NCBI RefSeq assembly: GCF_030232585.1
Contig: NZ_JASPJX010000006.1
Coordinates: forward strand, 62,001-126,000
Length of the DNA stretch: 64,000 bases
Reading direction: 5' to 3'
Origin: Corynebacterium sp. MSK008
GTDB lineage: Bacteria; Actinomycetota; Actinomycetes; Mycobacteriales; Mycobacteriaceae
Positions 55,387-63,116 of the stretch are shown here, piece after piece. Numbering within the stretch: the first letter of the stretch is position 1; every line of letters starts with the position of its first letter. The notes beneath the pieces are model-generated. The model saw nothing but the letters and a program-made list of their open reading frames with translations. It did no database searches and was not told where the DNA came from. The translations under genes and the position numbers were made by a program.

Positions 55387-56123
55387 TGCTCGTCGCGTTG
55401 GGCGTCGGCGCCGCCGTCGCGGTGGGCGCGTGCCTGCAGCGCATCTCCGGCATGGGCGTGGGGCTGATCGCCGCGCCTGTGCTCTCGCTGTTGCTCGGGC
55501 CTGTCGACGGCATCCTGCTGGTCAACCTCCTCGCCGTCATCAACGCTGCGACGAACACCTGGGGCATGCGCGCGGACGTGGACTGGAAAAAGTTCGCTCC
55601 GATCGCGCTCGCGCTAGTCTTTGGCGTGGTCCCGGGCACCTGGGTGGTGGCGAACGCGCCGACCAACGTGCTGCTCGTGCTGGTCGGGGCCCTGTTGCTG
55701 CTCGCGTTGTCCGTGGTCACGCTGGGCAAGCGCTACGTGCCGCGGGTCGAAGGGGTGGTGCCCGCGGCCGCGTCCGGTGTGATCGGCGGGTTCATGAACA
55801 CCCTGGCCGGGGTGGCCGGTCCGGCGATCACGGTCTACGCGGAGGCCGCGCGCTGGCCGCAGCGGGTCTACGCCGCCACGCTGCAGCCGATCTTTCTGGT
55901 TGGCGGCGCGTTGTCGTTCACGGTGAAGGTGTTCGCAGGTGCCGCCGACGTCGCCGGCATCGAGCCTGCGCTGTGGGTGGCCACGCTGGGCGCTTTGGCA
56001 ATTGGGATCGTGGCAGGCAAGCGCCTAGCGCCGCACGTGCCGCCGGCAGCCGCCCACCGGATCGCGCTCGGCCTGGCCTTCGCCGGCGGGGCGACGGCGC
56101 TCGTGCGCGGGCTGCTGGCGTAA
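55386..56123 (+). CDS. TauE/SafE-family membrane protein
   Basis: A 245-residue protein with seven or eight hydrophobic helices and the repeated GMGVGLIAAP / GVIGGFMNTLAGVAGP pattern of sulfite/organosulfur exporters. Substrate is not known. Its GTG overlaps the coaD stop (TAGTG). The stop codon lies in the left arm of element D. Confidence 0.8.
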   Translation: MLVALGVGAAVAVGACLQRISGMGVGLIAAPVLSLLLGPVDGILLVNLLAVINAATNTWGMRADVDWKKFAPIALALVFGVVPGTWVVANAPTNVLLVLVGALLLLALSVVTLGKRYVPRVEGVVPAAASGVIGGFMNTLAGVAGPAITVYAEAARWPQRVYAATLQPIFLVGGALSFTVKVFAGAADVAGIEPALWVATLGALAIGIVAGKRLAPHVPPAAAHRIALGLAFAGGATALVRGLLA

Positions 56124-56205
56124 TTTTGTAAAACTCGGCAACTGGAATGCGTTTTCCCAGGTCGAATTTCGAAAACGCGGATGTTTTGCCGAGTTCTACA
56201 AAATT
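56122..56205. repeat. Nested palindromic element D (shares arms with element C)
   Basis: Arms AATTTTGTAAAACTCGGCA (56122-56140) and its complement with one mismatch (56187-56205) enclose GCGTTTTC/GAAAACGC (56149-56156 / 56171-56178). The 16-mer TTTTGTAAAACTCGGC is shared with element C. It lies between convergent genes. Confidence 0.85.
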
Positions 56206-56211
56206 TCGGCG

Positions 56212-56985
56212 CTAGAACAGGGTGGACACGAACGCCTTGGTGCGCTCGTGCTGCGGGTTGTCCAGCACCTGCTCCGGAGTGCCGTACTCGATGATCTGGC
56301 CACCGTCCATGAACGCGACCTTGTCTGCCACCTCGCGGGCGAACGCCAGCTCGTGGGTCACCACCAGCATGGTCATGCCCTGCTCCGCCAGCTCGCGCAT
56401 CACGCGCAGCACTTCGCCGACGAGTTCGGGGTCGAGGGCGGACGTGGGTTCGTCGAAAAGCATGAGCTTCGGATCCATGGCCACCGCGCGCGCGATGGCC
56501 ACGCGCTGCTGCTGGCCGCCGGAGAGCTGGATGGGGTAGGCGTCCGCCTTGGTGCCCAGGCCGACCATCTCCAGCAGTTCCATCGCGCGGGCCTTGGCCT
56601 GCTCCACCGGCTGGCCCTTGACGTGCACAGGGGCCTCAATGACGTTGTCCAGCACGGTGCGGTGGCCGAAGAGGTTGAAGTTCTGGAACACCATGCCGAT
56701 GTCGCGGCGCTGCTTGGCGGCGTCCTTCTCGCTCATCTCGTGCAGCACGCCGTCGCGTTCGTGGTAGCCGATGAGCTCGCCGTCGACGTAGAGGCGGCCG
56801 GCGTTGACCTTCTCCAAGTGGTTCACGCAGCGCAGCAGGGTGGACTTGCCGGAGCCGGACGGGCCGATCAGGCAGGCGACTTCGCCGGGGTAGACCTCCA
56901 TGTCGATGCCCTTGAGCACGTCGAGGTTGCCGAAGGACTTCCACACGTCCACGGCCTGGATCATTGGCTTGTGCTTAACGGTCAT
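56212..56985 (-). CDS. Polar amino-acid ABC transporter, ATP-binding protein
   Basis: A 257-residue GlnQ-like ATPase: Walker [11 protein letters not shown]-loop [12 protein letters not shown], signature LSGGQQQR, Walker [14 protein letters not shown] and H-loop VVTHE. It powers import with the permease and lipoprotein upstream. The ATG overlaps the permease stop. Confidence 0.93.
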   Translation of the reverse strand: MTVKHKPMIQAVDVWKSFGNLDVLKGIDMEVYPGEVACLIGPSGSGKSTLLRCVNHLEKVNAGRLYVDGELIGYHERDGVLHEMSEKDAAKQRRDIGMVFQNFNLFGHRTVLDNVIEAPVHVKGQPVEQAKARAMELLEMVGLGTKADAYPIQLSGGQQQRVAIARAVAMDPKLMLFDEPTSALDPELVGEVLRVMRELAEQGMTMLVVTHELAFAREVADKVAFMDGGQIIEYGTPEQVLDNPQHERTKAFVSTLF

Positions 56986-57956
56986 TAGCGCTGCCCCTTC
57001 TTCTGCGGTTCTTCCACGATTTCAACGTTGTTGGGGATGGTGCCCTCGGCATCCGCCAGGCTGGCCAGCTGGCGGGCGGTGAGCTGGCGGGTGGCACCCC
57101 GGTCGAAGTAGCGCTCCAGGTAGTGCTGCGCCACCATGAGCAGCGAGGTGATCACCAGGTACCAGGTGGCGGCGACCAGCAGCATCGGCACCGGCTCGAA
57201 CAGCGCGGCGGCGATGTCCATGGAACGGCCGTAGAGCTCCAGCGAGTAGGGGATGGCTACCACGAGCGAGGATGTCTTCAACAGTGAGATGAACTCGTTG
57301 CCGGTGGGCGGGATGATGATGCGCATGGCCTGCGGTAGCACCGTGCGGCGCATGGTCTGGCCCCAGCTCATGCCCAGCGCCTTCGAAGCCTCCACCTGGC
57401 CCTCCGGGACGGCGGAGATGCCGGAGCGGACGATCTCGGCCATGTAGGCGGCCTCGTTCAGGCCCAGGCCCACCACGGCGAGCGCGAAGGCCGACGAGGT
57501 GAACGGGTCCAGCGGGATCTCGGTGAAACCGAGGTTGATCGTGTCGTAGATCGCGCCGATCAGGCCCCAGAACATCAGCTGGACGTAGACCGGGGTGCCG
57601 CGGAAGATCCAGAGGAAGACCCAGCCGACGGTCTTGAACACCGGGTTCGGGCTCATGCGCATCACGGCGAGCAGCACGCCGCCGATCACGCCGATGAGCA
57701 TGGCCAACACCGTAATGGCGATGGTGTGCAGCGCCGCGGTGGCGATACGTGTGTCCAGGAGGTAGGCGAAGTACGTGTCCCAGCCGTAGGCGTCGTTACG
57801 CGCGGCGCCGATGACGAACCAGACCACCAGGACGACAAGCAGGGCGGCCAGCGCCCAGCGGCCCGGGTGGCGCAGCGGCTTGGCCTGGATGCGCTCGGGG
57901 CGGGTGCGCTCTTTCTGGCTCGCCGCGTACTTGGAATAGGGGGTGCTCATGCTCAC
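56985..57956 (-). CDS. Polar amino-acid ABC transporter, permease
   Basis: A 323-residue HisMQ-family permease with five or six helices and the EAA-type loop [20 protein letters not shown]-like region. The N-terminal 40 residues are basic. It overlaps the binding-protein gene by four bases (ATGA) and the ATPase gene by one. Confidence 0.92.
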   Translation of the reverse strand: MSMSTPYSKYAASQKERTRPERIQAKPLRHPGRWALAALLVVLVVWFVIGAARNDAYGWDTYFAYLLDTRIATAALHTIAITVLAMLIGVIGGVLLAVMRMSPNPVFKTVGWVFLWIFRGTPVYVQLMFWGLIGAIYDTINLGFTEIPLDPFTSSAFALAVVGLGLNEAAYMAEIVRSGISAVPEGQVEASKALGMSWGQTMRRTVLPQAMRIIIPPTGNEFISLLKTSSLVVAIPYSLELYGRSMDIAAALFEPVPMLLVAATWYLVITSLLMVAQHYLERYFDRGATRQLTARQLASLADAEGTIPNNVEIVEEPQKKGQR

Positions 57957-58852
57957 TGTCCTCCCAGAGGTTGTTCATTAATCAGGGCCTGGTCCAATAG
58001 GCCGGTGTCGATGTTCCATTGCTCGAGGATTCGCGCGTAGTCGCCGGTGTCGATGAGGTGCTGCATCGCCGCCGCCATCGCGTCGGCCAGCGGCGAGCCC
58101 TTCGGCACCGCGAAGCCGTAGGGGGCTGCGTCGAACATCTCGCCGATCATCTCCAGCCTGCCGTCGGAGCGCTCCACAGCCCACGCGGAGACGGGGGAGT
58201 CAGCGCTGTAAGCATCGGCGCGGCCCACCAGCGCCGCAAGGGCGGCGTTGTCGGCGGTATCGAAGGCGAGCACCGTGATCGGGTCCTTGCCGGCGGCCTC
58301 GCAGGCCTCGGACTTCGGGCGTACGTCGTCGGTGTCGGAGACGGTGGTGCGCTGCACCGACACCGTCAGTCCGCAGGCGTTCTCGGGGTCCACGCCCGAG
58401 CCAGGCTGGGCGGCCCACTGCACGCCGGCGTAGAGGAAGTTGACAAAATCAAAGGATTGGCGGCGTTCCTCGTTGTCCGTGAAGCCGGACGCACCGGCGT
58501 CCAGACTGCCCGCGGACACGGCAGGCAGGATCATGGCGAAGTCCATGTCGTCGGCCTGGAAGTCCAAACCCATCACGCCAGCTGCGGCGCGGGCGAGGTC
58601 CAGTTCCACGCCGATGAGCTCGCCTTGCGAGTCCTTGAACTGGAAGGGGGCGAACGGCGGGTTCGTGCCCACGTTGAGCACGCCGTCTGCGGCGACCTCT
58701 GGCGGCACCATGGCCGCGATTTCGGGCACAGCGTCCGGGACGATGGGTTCCCAGCCGTCGGGGGTGCCGCCCTCCTCATTGGTCACGCAACCCGCGAGCA
58801 GCATTGTCGCGCTCAGGCACGCGGCGACGCGCAGGGAGGTGGTGTGTTGCAT
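57953..58852 (-). CDS. Amino-acid ABC transporter, substrate-binding lipoprotein
   Basis: A 299-residue family 3 solute-binding protein. The signal peptide ends in lipobox LAGC; then VLNVGTNPPFAPFQFKD and IGVELDLARAAAG mark the first lobe. Ligand is probably a polar amino acid such as glutamine or glutamate. The ATG at 58852 has TTGGAG upstream; the start at 58888 has not. First gene of the three-gene operon. Confidence 0.9.
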   Translation of the reverse strand: MQHTTSLRVAACLSATMLLAGCVTNEEGGTPDGWEPIVPDAVPEIAAMVPPEVAADGVLNVGTNPPFAPFQFKDSQGELIGVELDLARAAAGVMGLDFQADDMDFAMILPAVSAGSLDAGASGFTDNEERRQSFDFVNFLYAGVQWAAQPGSGVDPENACGLTVSVQRTTVSDTDDVRPKSEACEAAGKDPITVLAFDTADNAALAALVGRADAYSADSPVSAWAVERSDGRLEMIGEMFDAAPYGFAVPKGSPLADAMAAAMQHLIDTGDYARILEQWNIDTGLLDQALINEQPLGGQ

Positions 58853-58945
58853 ACCGGCTCCAATACACGATGAATATTTACAAGCCATCGTATATTACAC
58901 CGGGGCGCACATGCGTATCGACGGCCCCAAGGTCACCCCTGTGGC

Positions 58946-58958
58946 CGTCGATAAGCAA
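58946..58958 (+). repeat. CGTCGATAAGCAA, one-base variant of the dispersed motif
   Basis: Differs from the 13-mer in one base, same strand as the five exact copies, in the gap between two minus-strand genes. Confidence 0.5.
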
Positions 58959-58968
58959 ATGTTTTTGG

Positions 58969-59604
58969 CTACTGCTGCGCCATGCGGATACCGCGCATGA
59001 CCAGCTCAACCACCGAGCCGATGACTAACATGCCGAGGAAGACAGGGATGAGCACCGAGGTGGCCTGGCTGGAGCCCGCCGAAGATTGCGCGAAATCGCC
59101 GGTGAAGAAACCGGAGGACATCATCGCCGAGCCCTGAGCCTCCTGCTTCCACAGCTCCACGGGGTTGGCGGTGTCCGGAACAGAGGAGTTGCGCGCCCAC
59201 GCCTGGACGAAGTCTTTGCCGTCGCCCTCCTCCATGCCGTCGGTCCACTCCAGGAACATCTCCGAGGAGGAGACCTTCTTCAGGGGGTTCTTCTCCGGAT
59301 CGATGTAGAGCGGGTCATTCTCCGGATCCGGGTTCAGGCCTTCGAGCCCGGGCGACGGATCACCCGGCTTCCGCGGGCCCGTGTTTTCTTTCTCGTCGGT
59401 TGTGCTGGACGAGCTTCCCTCGCTGCTGGAGGAGTTGCTCTCCGAGAGCTTTTCAAACGCGTCCGCGGTGTTGCGGAGAACCTCGGCATCTTCGGTGGTG
59501 ATGCCGGTGCCTGCCGGCTTCGTCTGCGAGGTGGCAGACGGCGCGTTCAGGCCTGCAAGGACGAGTGCTCCGGCGGTCACGCCGGCGATGAGAGACTTGC
59601 GCAT
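58969..59604 (-). CDS. Exported protein with C-terminal membrane helix
   Basis: A 211-residue protein. Signal peptide (about 1-28, SLIAGVTAGALVLAG), a long Ser/Glu/Pro-rich disordered region (45-110), an ordered part with DPLYIDPEKNPLKKVSSSEMFLEWTDG, and a membrane helix (about 180-200) before a short basic tail. No family is recognised. The ATG at 59604 follows a TAAGAT hexamer by 7 nt. Confidence 0.6.
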   Translation of the reverse strand: MRKSLIAGVTAGALVLAGLNAPSATSQTKPAGTGITTEDAEVLRNTADAFEKLSESNSSSSEGSSSSTTDEKENTGPRKPGDPSPGLEGLNPDPENDPLYIDPEKNPLKKVSSSEMFLEWTDGMEEGDGKDFVQAWARNSSVPDTANPVELWKQEAQGSAMMSSGFFTGDFAQSSAGSSQATSVLIPVFLGMLVIGSVVELVMRGIRMAQQ

Positions 59605-59611
59605 GGGGCGT

Positions 59612-59617
59612 ATCTTA
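59612..59617 (-). promoter_or_regulatory. -10 element for the exported protein gene
   Basis: TAAGAT on the minus strand, 7 nt before the ATG at 59604. Confidence 0.45.
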
Positions 59618-59626
59618 ACCAATCCG

Positions 59627-60838
59627 TTAGAGAATGCGATGCAGAGTCTTTCGACCTGCGAAGAGGATCAACAGCGAAACCACGAGCGAACCTGCGCCGA
59701 ACCAGTACGGCACGCCTGCGCCCAGCGACGCGGCCAGCGGGCCGGATACAGCTGGCGCCACCGCGCCGCCGAGGAAGCGCATCCCCGAATAGCTCGACGA
59801 CGCCACGTTGCGCGGCATCTCCGTCGCTTCCATGACGGCTTCAGTGAGCACGGTGTTGAAAACGCCACTGAAGAAACCCGCGAGAATGACCAGGACCACT
59901 ACGACGCCTAACCGGTGAGCGCCGAAGCCGAGGCCGGTGAGAACTGCACTGAAGCCGAGGAGCACGGTCACCACCACGGGAATCAGGCCGAAGGCGCGGG
60001 TCAGGCGAGGCGCGATGAACACCGAAGAGACGGCCAGCGCCAGGCCCCAACCGAAGAAGACGTAGCCCAGCTCAGTCGCGCCGAAGTTGCGCCCGCTTAG
60101 CGCGGCAGCTTCCTCGATGGGGTAGGGCGAGTAGGCGAGCAGGGTGAAAAACCCGAAGTTGTAGAAAAACGCCACCAAGCCGAGCGTGAGCAGGGCTGGG
60201 TCCTTGGCTGCTGCGAGCCCCGCCGTCAGCGCGACGGGCTCTGGTTTGCGCTCCGCCTTGGCCAGCAGCGTCGCAATCGCGATAAAGCCCGCCGCCATCA
60301 GCACCGCAGTGCCGTAGAAGGGGGCGCGCCAGCTGATCTCGCCCAGCACGCCGCCGACGAGGGGGCCGATGGCCATACCGACGCCGATCGCGGCCTCGTA
60401 CAGGATCACTGCCTGGCCCGCGTGCCCGGCCGCCGCGCCGACGATGGCGGCCAGCGCCGTCGAGATAAACAGCGCGTTGCCCAGGCCCCAGCCAGCGCGG
60501 AACCCGATGATTGCGTCGACCGAACCCGCTGCACCAGACAGGGCAGAGAAGGCGACAATCAGGGCCAAACCGATCAAGAGCGTGGTCTTGACACCGATGC
60601 GCGAAGAGATGAACGCGCTGAAGAACATTGCCAGCGCGGTGATAAGCAGGTAGCTGGTAAACAGCAGCATCGTTTGCGTCGGGGAGGCGTCGAGCTCCCG
60701 GCTGATCGCGGGCAGGATCGGATCCACCAGCCCGATGCCCATGAACGACACCGCGCAGGCGAAGGCGAGAGCCCACACCGCTACCGGTTGTTTAAGGATG
60801 GAATGGGATGCGGATTCTTCGTGCGGCGTGTCTGTCAC
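59627..60838 (-). CDS. Major facilitator superfamily exporter
   Basis: A 403-residue protein with about twelve helices and the drug/H+ antiporter pattern (FTSYLLITALAMFFSAFISS; GWGLGNALFISTALAAIVG). It likely exports a drug or metabolite. Its ATG overlaps the stop of the MarR-type gene by four bases (ATGA), so regulator and pump are co-translated. Confidence 0.88.
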   Translation of the reverse strand: MTDTPHEESASHSILKQPVAVWALAFACAVSFMGIGLVDPILPAISRELDASPTQTMLLFTSYLLITALAMFFSAFISSRIGVKTTLLIGLALIVAFSALSGAAGSVDAIIGFRAGWGLGNALFISTALAAIVGAAAGHAGQAVILYEAAIGVGMAIGPLVGGVLGEISWRAPFYGTAVLMAAGFIAIATLLAKAERKPEPVALTAGLAAAKDPALLTLGLVAFFYNFGFFTLLAYSPYPIEEAAALSGRNFGATELGYVFFGWGLALAVSSVFIAPRLTRAFGLIPVVVTVLLGFSAVLTGLGFGAHRLGVVVVLVILAGFFSGVFNTVLTEAVMEATEMPRNVASSSYSGMRFLGGAVAPAVSGPLAASLGAGVPYWFGAGSLVVSLLILFAGRKTLHRIL

Positions 60839-61290
60839 GCGCGACCTCCTTTACGTTGTTTCAACTCTGCGGTCAGCTCCGGCAGAAGTTCCGCCGCGCG
60901 CTTGAGCGTCGCGATGTCCTCCGGCTTCAACGCCTCGAACACAGGGGCCACCGCCTCGGCTGCTGCTGCCCTGTAGCTGCGTAGAACCTCGCGGCCGGCG
61001 TCGGTGATGGTCAGCGCTGTCGCGCGAGCATCGTCGTCGGCGGTGTGTCTGGCGGCGTAGCCGTCGTCCACAAGCCGCTTCATGGCCTGGCTCATGGAGG
61101 GCTGGCGGATGCCTTCCCGTGCTGCAAGCTCTCCAATCCGGAGCCCCGGCTCGCGCTCGAGGGCCGCAAGCGCGCGCATGGACACGTTTGAAAGCTCCAT
61201 GCCTGACGCCTGGTACGCGGCGCGTGTGAAATGGCTTCCGGCCGCGATGAGCTCAACTGCAAGTGTGGCGAGGTCCTCGTTGGAGTGCAT
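60835..61290 (-). CDS. MarR-family regulator
   Basis: A 151-residue winged-helix protein (LRIGELAAREGIRQPSMSQAMKRL recognition region; basic wing with DDDARATALTIT). It probably represses its own operon with the MFS pump and responds to a pump substrate. The ATG at 61290 follows a TATAGT hexamer by 6 nt; a dyad operator lies just upstream. Confidence 0.88.
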   Translation of the reverse strand: MHSNEDLATLAVELIAAGSHFTRAAYQASGMELSNVSMRALAALEREPGLRIGELAAREGIRQPSMSQAMKRLVDDGYAARHTADDDARATALTITDAGREVLRSYRAAAAEAVAPVFEALKPEDIATLKRAAELLPELTAELKQRKGGRA

Positions 61291-61323
61291 AGGGGAACTA
61301 TATAGGTTGCCTATGTATGGCAA
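61291..61323 (-). promoter_or_regulatory. Promoter and operator of the MarR/MFS operon
   Basis: TATAGT (61297-61302, minus) is flanked by CATAGG/CCTATG (61289-61294 / 61310-61315) and by TTGCC/GGCAA (61307-61311 / 61319-61323). The dyads cover the -10 and -35 regions, as expected for self-repression. Confidence 0.55.
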
Positions 61324-61373
61324 AACCCCGCAGGCCAGCAAGGCGTGCGGGGTGTGCTCGTGGCGGGGAGGGG

Positions 61374-61880
61374 CTAGTCCTCGGCCTCTGCGTCGAGGCG
61401 GGTCTGGTCGCGCCGGCGGCGCTTCTTGCTGAATTCATGGCTGGTCACTCCGGCCACCACAGCGCCCACGACGGCACCGACGATTGCGCCGGTAGCGCCC
61501 GCGCTATCAAAGCTGCCGGAGGGGTCGAAGCCGCCAGTGACGATGAGTCCCACCAGCCAGACTGCGCACAATGCGAAGTAAGTGATGAGTACGCCACGGG
61601 GAGTATCACGCAGGCGGATGACTGGCGATGCGACATAGTTGCGCATCCACTGCGAGCTCGCCGCGCTGCTGATTATGGGAATGAGCAGCACGATGACCGA
61701 CCATAGGGACTGCTGGCCCGGAAGTACCCATGCGAGGATCGCGCCGACGAGCGCCATGCCGATCAGCGAGGTGTAAAAGCCCACCGAGTTGGCCTTGTGG
61801 TACGTCGCGGCCTCGAACTCGTCGGTGGCAGTGCCGTCGACGTAATTGACGATGGAGTCTCCGAAATTCTTGAACATCAT
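61374..61880 (-). CDS. Four-helix membrane protein paired with an XRE regulator
   Basis: A 168-residue protein with four hydrophobic helices (about 33-53, 58-75, 98-118, 130-150), the last Gly/Ala/Val-rich, and a basic tail (SKKRRRRDQ). No family is recognised. Its ATG overlaps the XRE gene stop by four bases (ATGA). A regulator-plus-membrane-protein operon of this shape can be a stress or defence module, but this is not proven. Confidence 0.6.
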   Translation of the reverse strand: MMFKNFGDSIVNYVDGTATDEFEAATYHKANSVGFYTSLIGMALVGAILAWVLPGQQSLWSVIVLLIPIISSAASSQWMRNYVASPVIRLRDTPRGVLITYFALCAVWLVGLIVTGGFDPSGSFDSAGATGAIVGAVVGAVVAGVTSHEFSKKRRRRDQTRLDAEAED

Positions 61881-62086
61881 TCCTCCTTGGTTTGGCCAAA
61901 GATTTCTTCAACTGACTTTTCAAACTGACGGCAGATGTCGAGCGCTAAGTAAACGGAAGGCGAGTAGTTGCCCCGCTCGATGTTGGCGATGGTCTGCCGG
62001 GAAACACCGACGCGGTCAGCGAGCTCCTGTTGCGACAACTCGTGCCAGCGCCGCCATTTGCGAACTGTGTTGGTGTGATCGCCCAT
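61877..62086 (-). CDS. XRE-type helix-turn-helix regulator
   Basis: A 69-residue protein, nearly all one Cro/CI-type domain (LSQQELADRVGVSRQTIANIERGNYSPSV). It resembles small YgzD/YozG-like regulators. GGAGG precedes the ATG at 62086, and a perfect TTTACA/TGTAAA dyad lies 15 bp upstream, so it probably represses itself and the membrane protein. Confidence 0.85.
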   Translation of the reverse strand: MGDHTNTVRKWRRWHELSQQELADRVGVSRQTIANIERGNYSPSVYLALDICRQFEKSVEEIFGQTKEE

Positions 62087-62100
62087 GTGGCCTCCTTCCA

Positions 62101-62115
62101 TTTACAAAATGTAAA
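62101..62115. promoter_or_regulatory. Probable operator of the XRE regulator
   Basis: TTTACA-AAA-TGTAAA, a perfect 6-bp dyad directly upstream of the XRE ribosome-binding site. Confidence 0.65.
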
Positions 62116-62192
62116 AAGGATATCTCGCGGTGTCAAGAGAACTTTACGCTCTGGTGATGAAACTTGATGATCGGGATGCTTAATCGCCCCGG

Positions 62193-62198
62193 TAGTCT
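62193..62198 (+). promoter_or_regulatory. -10 element for the nuclease-like gene
   Basis: TAGTCT, 6 nt before the GTG at 62205. Confidence 0.45.
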
Positions 62199-62204
62199 CG
62201 GGGT

Positions 62205-62786
62205 GTGGCAGATACAAAGCAGACAAAAACCATCGGCGAGCACCATGTGGCTGCGGAGCTTGCACGTCGTGGTTGGGCGCCGGCCCTCACGCGAGATGGT
62301 TTGGAGCGGACGGACATCCTCGCGGTCTTCACTGCGCCAGAAAAGCGTCGCATGATTGAGGTGCAAGTGAAGACTGCTCGAGAGTCGGCTGCCGGACAGC
62401 CCAATTGGCCTTTAGGGGCAAAAGCACAGGGGCCAAGTCAACATGAGCGGGAGTACTTCGTCTTTGTCGCTGTGCCAGATGACCTTGAATTGCCACCACG
62501 AAGCTTCGTGGTGCCCCGTTCCCACGTCGCCGCGGCTGCCTGGATTGAGCACATGGATTGGCTTACGGACCCCACCGCCGAAGCGGGGAAGAGAAATGCG
62601 CCCGTTGACCGCGCAAGGGTGAAATTAGCGACGTTTGAAGGCTACGAAAACCGGTGGGAGCTGCTCTTAGTTGATGAAGATGAGGCCCCGGTTTTATTAC
62701 CAAGTCGATTTCATGATCTGGCGCAGGACAGACGTGTGGGGCTGCCACCACAGCACTCGTGGAATAAGAGGTTGCCCTGGTGGTGA
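62205..62786 (+). CDS. PD-(D/E)XK nuclease-like protein
   Basis: A 193-residue protein. The N-terminal pattern fits the PD-(D/E)XK fold: IGEHHVAAELARRGW (Glu12), RTDILAV (Asp37) and IEVQVKT (Gln54, Lys56), with Gln in place of the usual acidic residue as in several QxK variants. The C-terminal 110 residues are not recognised. It could be a nuclease or a non-cleaving relative. It is divergent from the XRE/membrane-protein pair and near tRNA-Leu; several 60-base lines of the gene count 50-57% G+C by hand, lower than neighbours. Confidence 0.6.
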   Translation: MADTKQTKTIGEHHVAAELARRGWAPALTRDGLERTDILAVFTAPEKRRMIEVQVKTARESAAGQPNWPLGAKAQGPSQHEREYFVFVAVPDDLELPPRSFVVPRSHVAAAAWIEHMDWLTDPTAEAGKRNAPVDRARVKLATFEGYENRWELLLVDEDEAPVLLPSRFHDLAQDRRVGLPPQHSWNKRLPWW

Positions 62787-62895
62787 TGAAAAAACGAGGC
62801 AACGCGCGCGACAGTGCTTCGTGAAAATCTAGTGGGTCTCAGAGGGGCTACGAAATTGAAAACTCGCTACCACCGCGGGAACCAGTCGCCACCAA

Positions 62896-62935
62896 AACAC
62901 CCCGCCACCAGCATTTATGCTGGTGACGGGGTGTT
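62896..62935 (-). terminator. Terminator of tRNA-Leu
   Basis: AACACCCCG/CGGGGTGTT and CACCAGCAT/ATGCTGGTG stems around a TT loop, with a short T-run on the minus strand. The stretch from 62787 to 62895 holds nothing else recognised. Confidence 0.85.
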
Positions 62936-62944
62936 ACGAAATTG

Positions 62945-63018
62945 TGCCCCAGGTGAGACTCGAACTCACACTGGACGGGTTTTGAATCCGTTGCCTCTGC
63001 CAATTGGGCTACTGGGGC
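62945..63018 (-). tRNA. tRNA-Leu (CAA), short variable arm
   Basis: A 74-nt cloverleaf. Acceptor GCCCCAG/CTGGGGC, D arm GCCCAATTGGCAGAGGC, anticodon loop TTCAAAA with CAA, T arm GTGAGTTCGAGTCTCAC. The variable region is only about 5 nt, whereas most tRNA-Leu have a long arm. Base pair 31-39 would be A-C. CCA is not encoded. A tRNA-Leu(CAA) near polA is also known in mycobacteria. Confidence 0.85.
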
Positions 63019-63102
63019 ATCGGGCGAAAGTTTATCCCAGTGCAGCCTCCGCCACGAAATCACCTCGCTAATGGGCGAGCCGGGCCATGTCGGGCAGCCC
63101 GC

Positions 63103-63108
63103 TAGACT
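63103..63108 (+). promoter_or_regulatory. -10 element for polA
   Basis: TAGACT, 8 nt before the GTG at 63117. Confidence 0.5.
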
Positions 63109-63116
63109 GGCCAACC

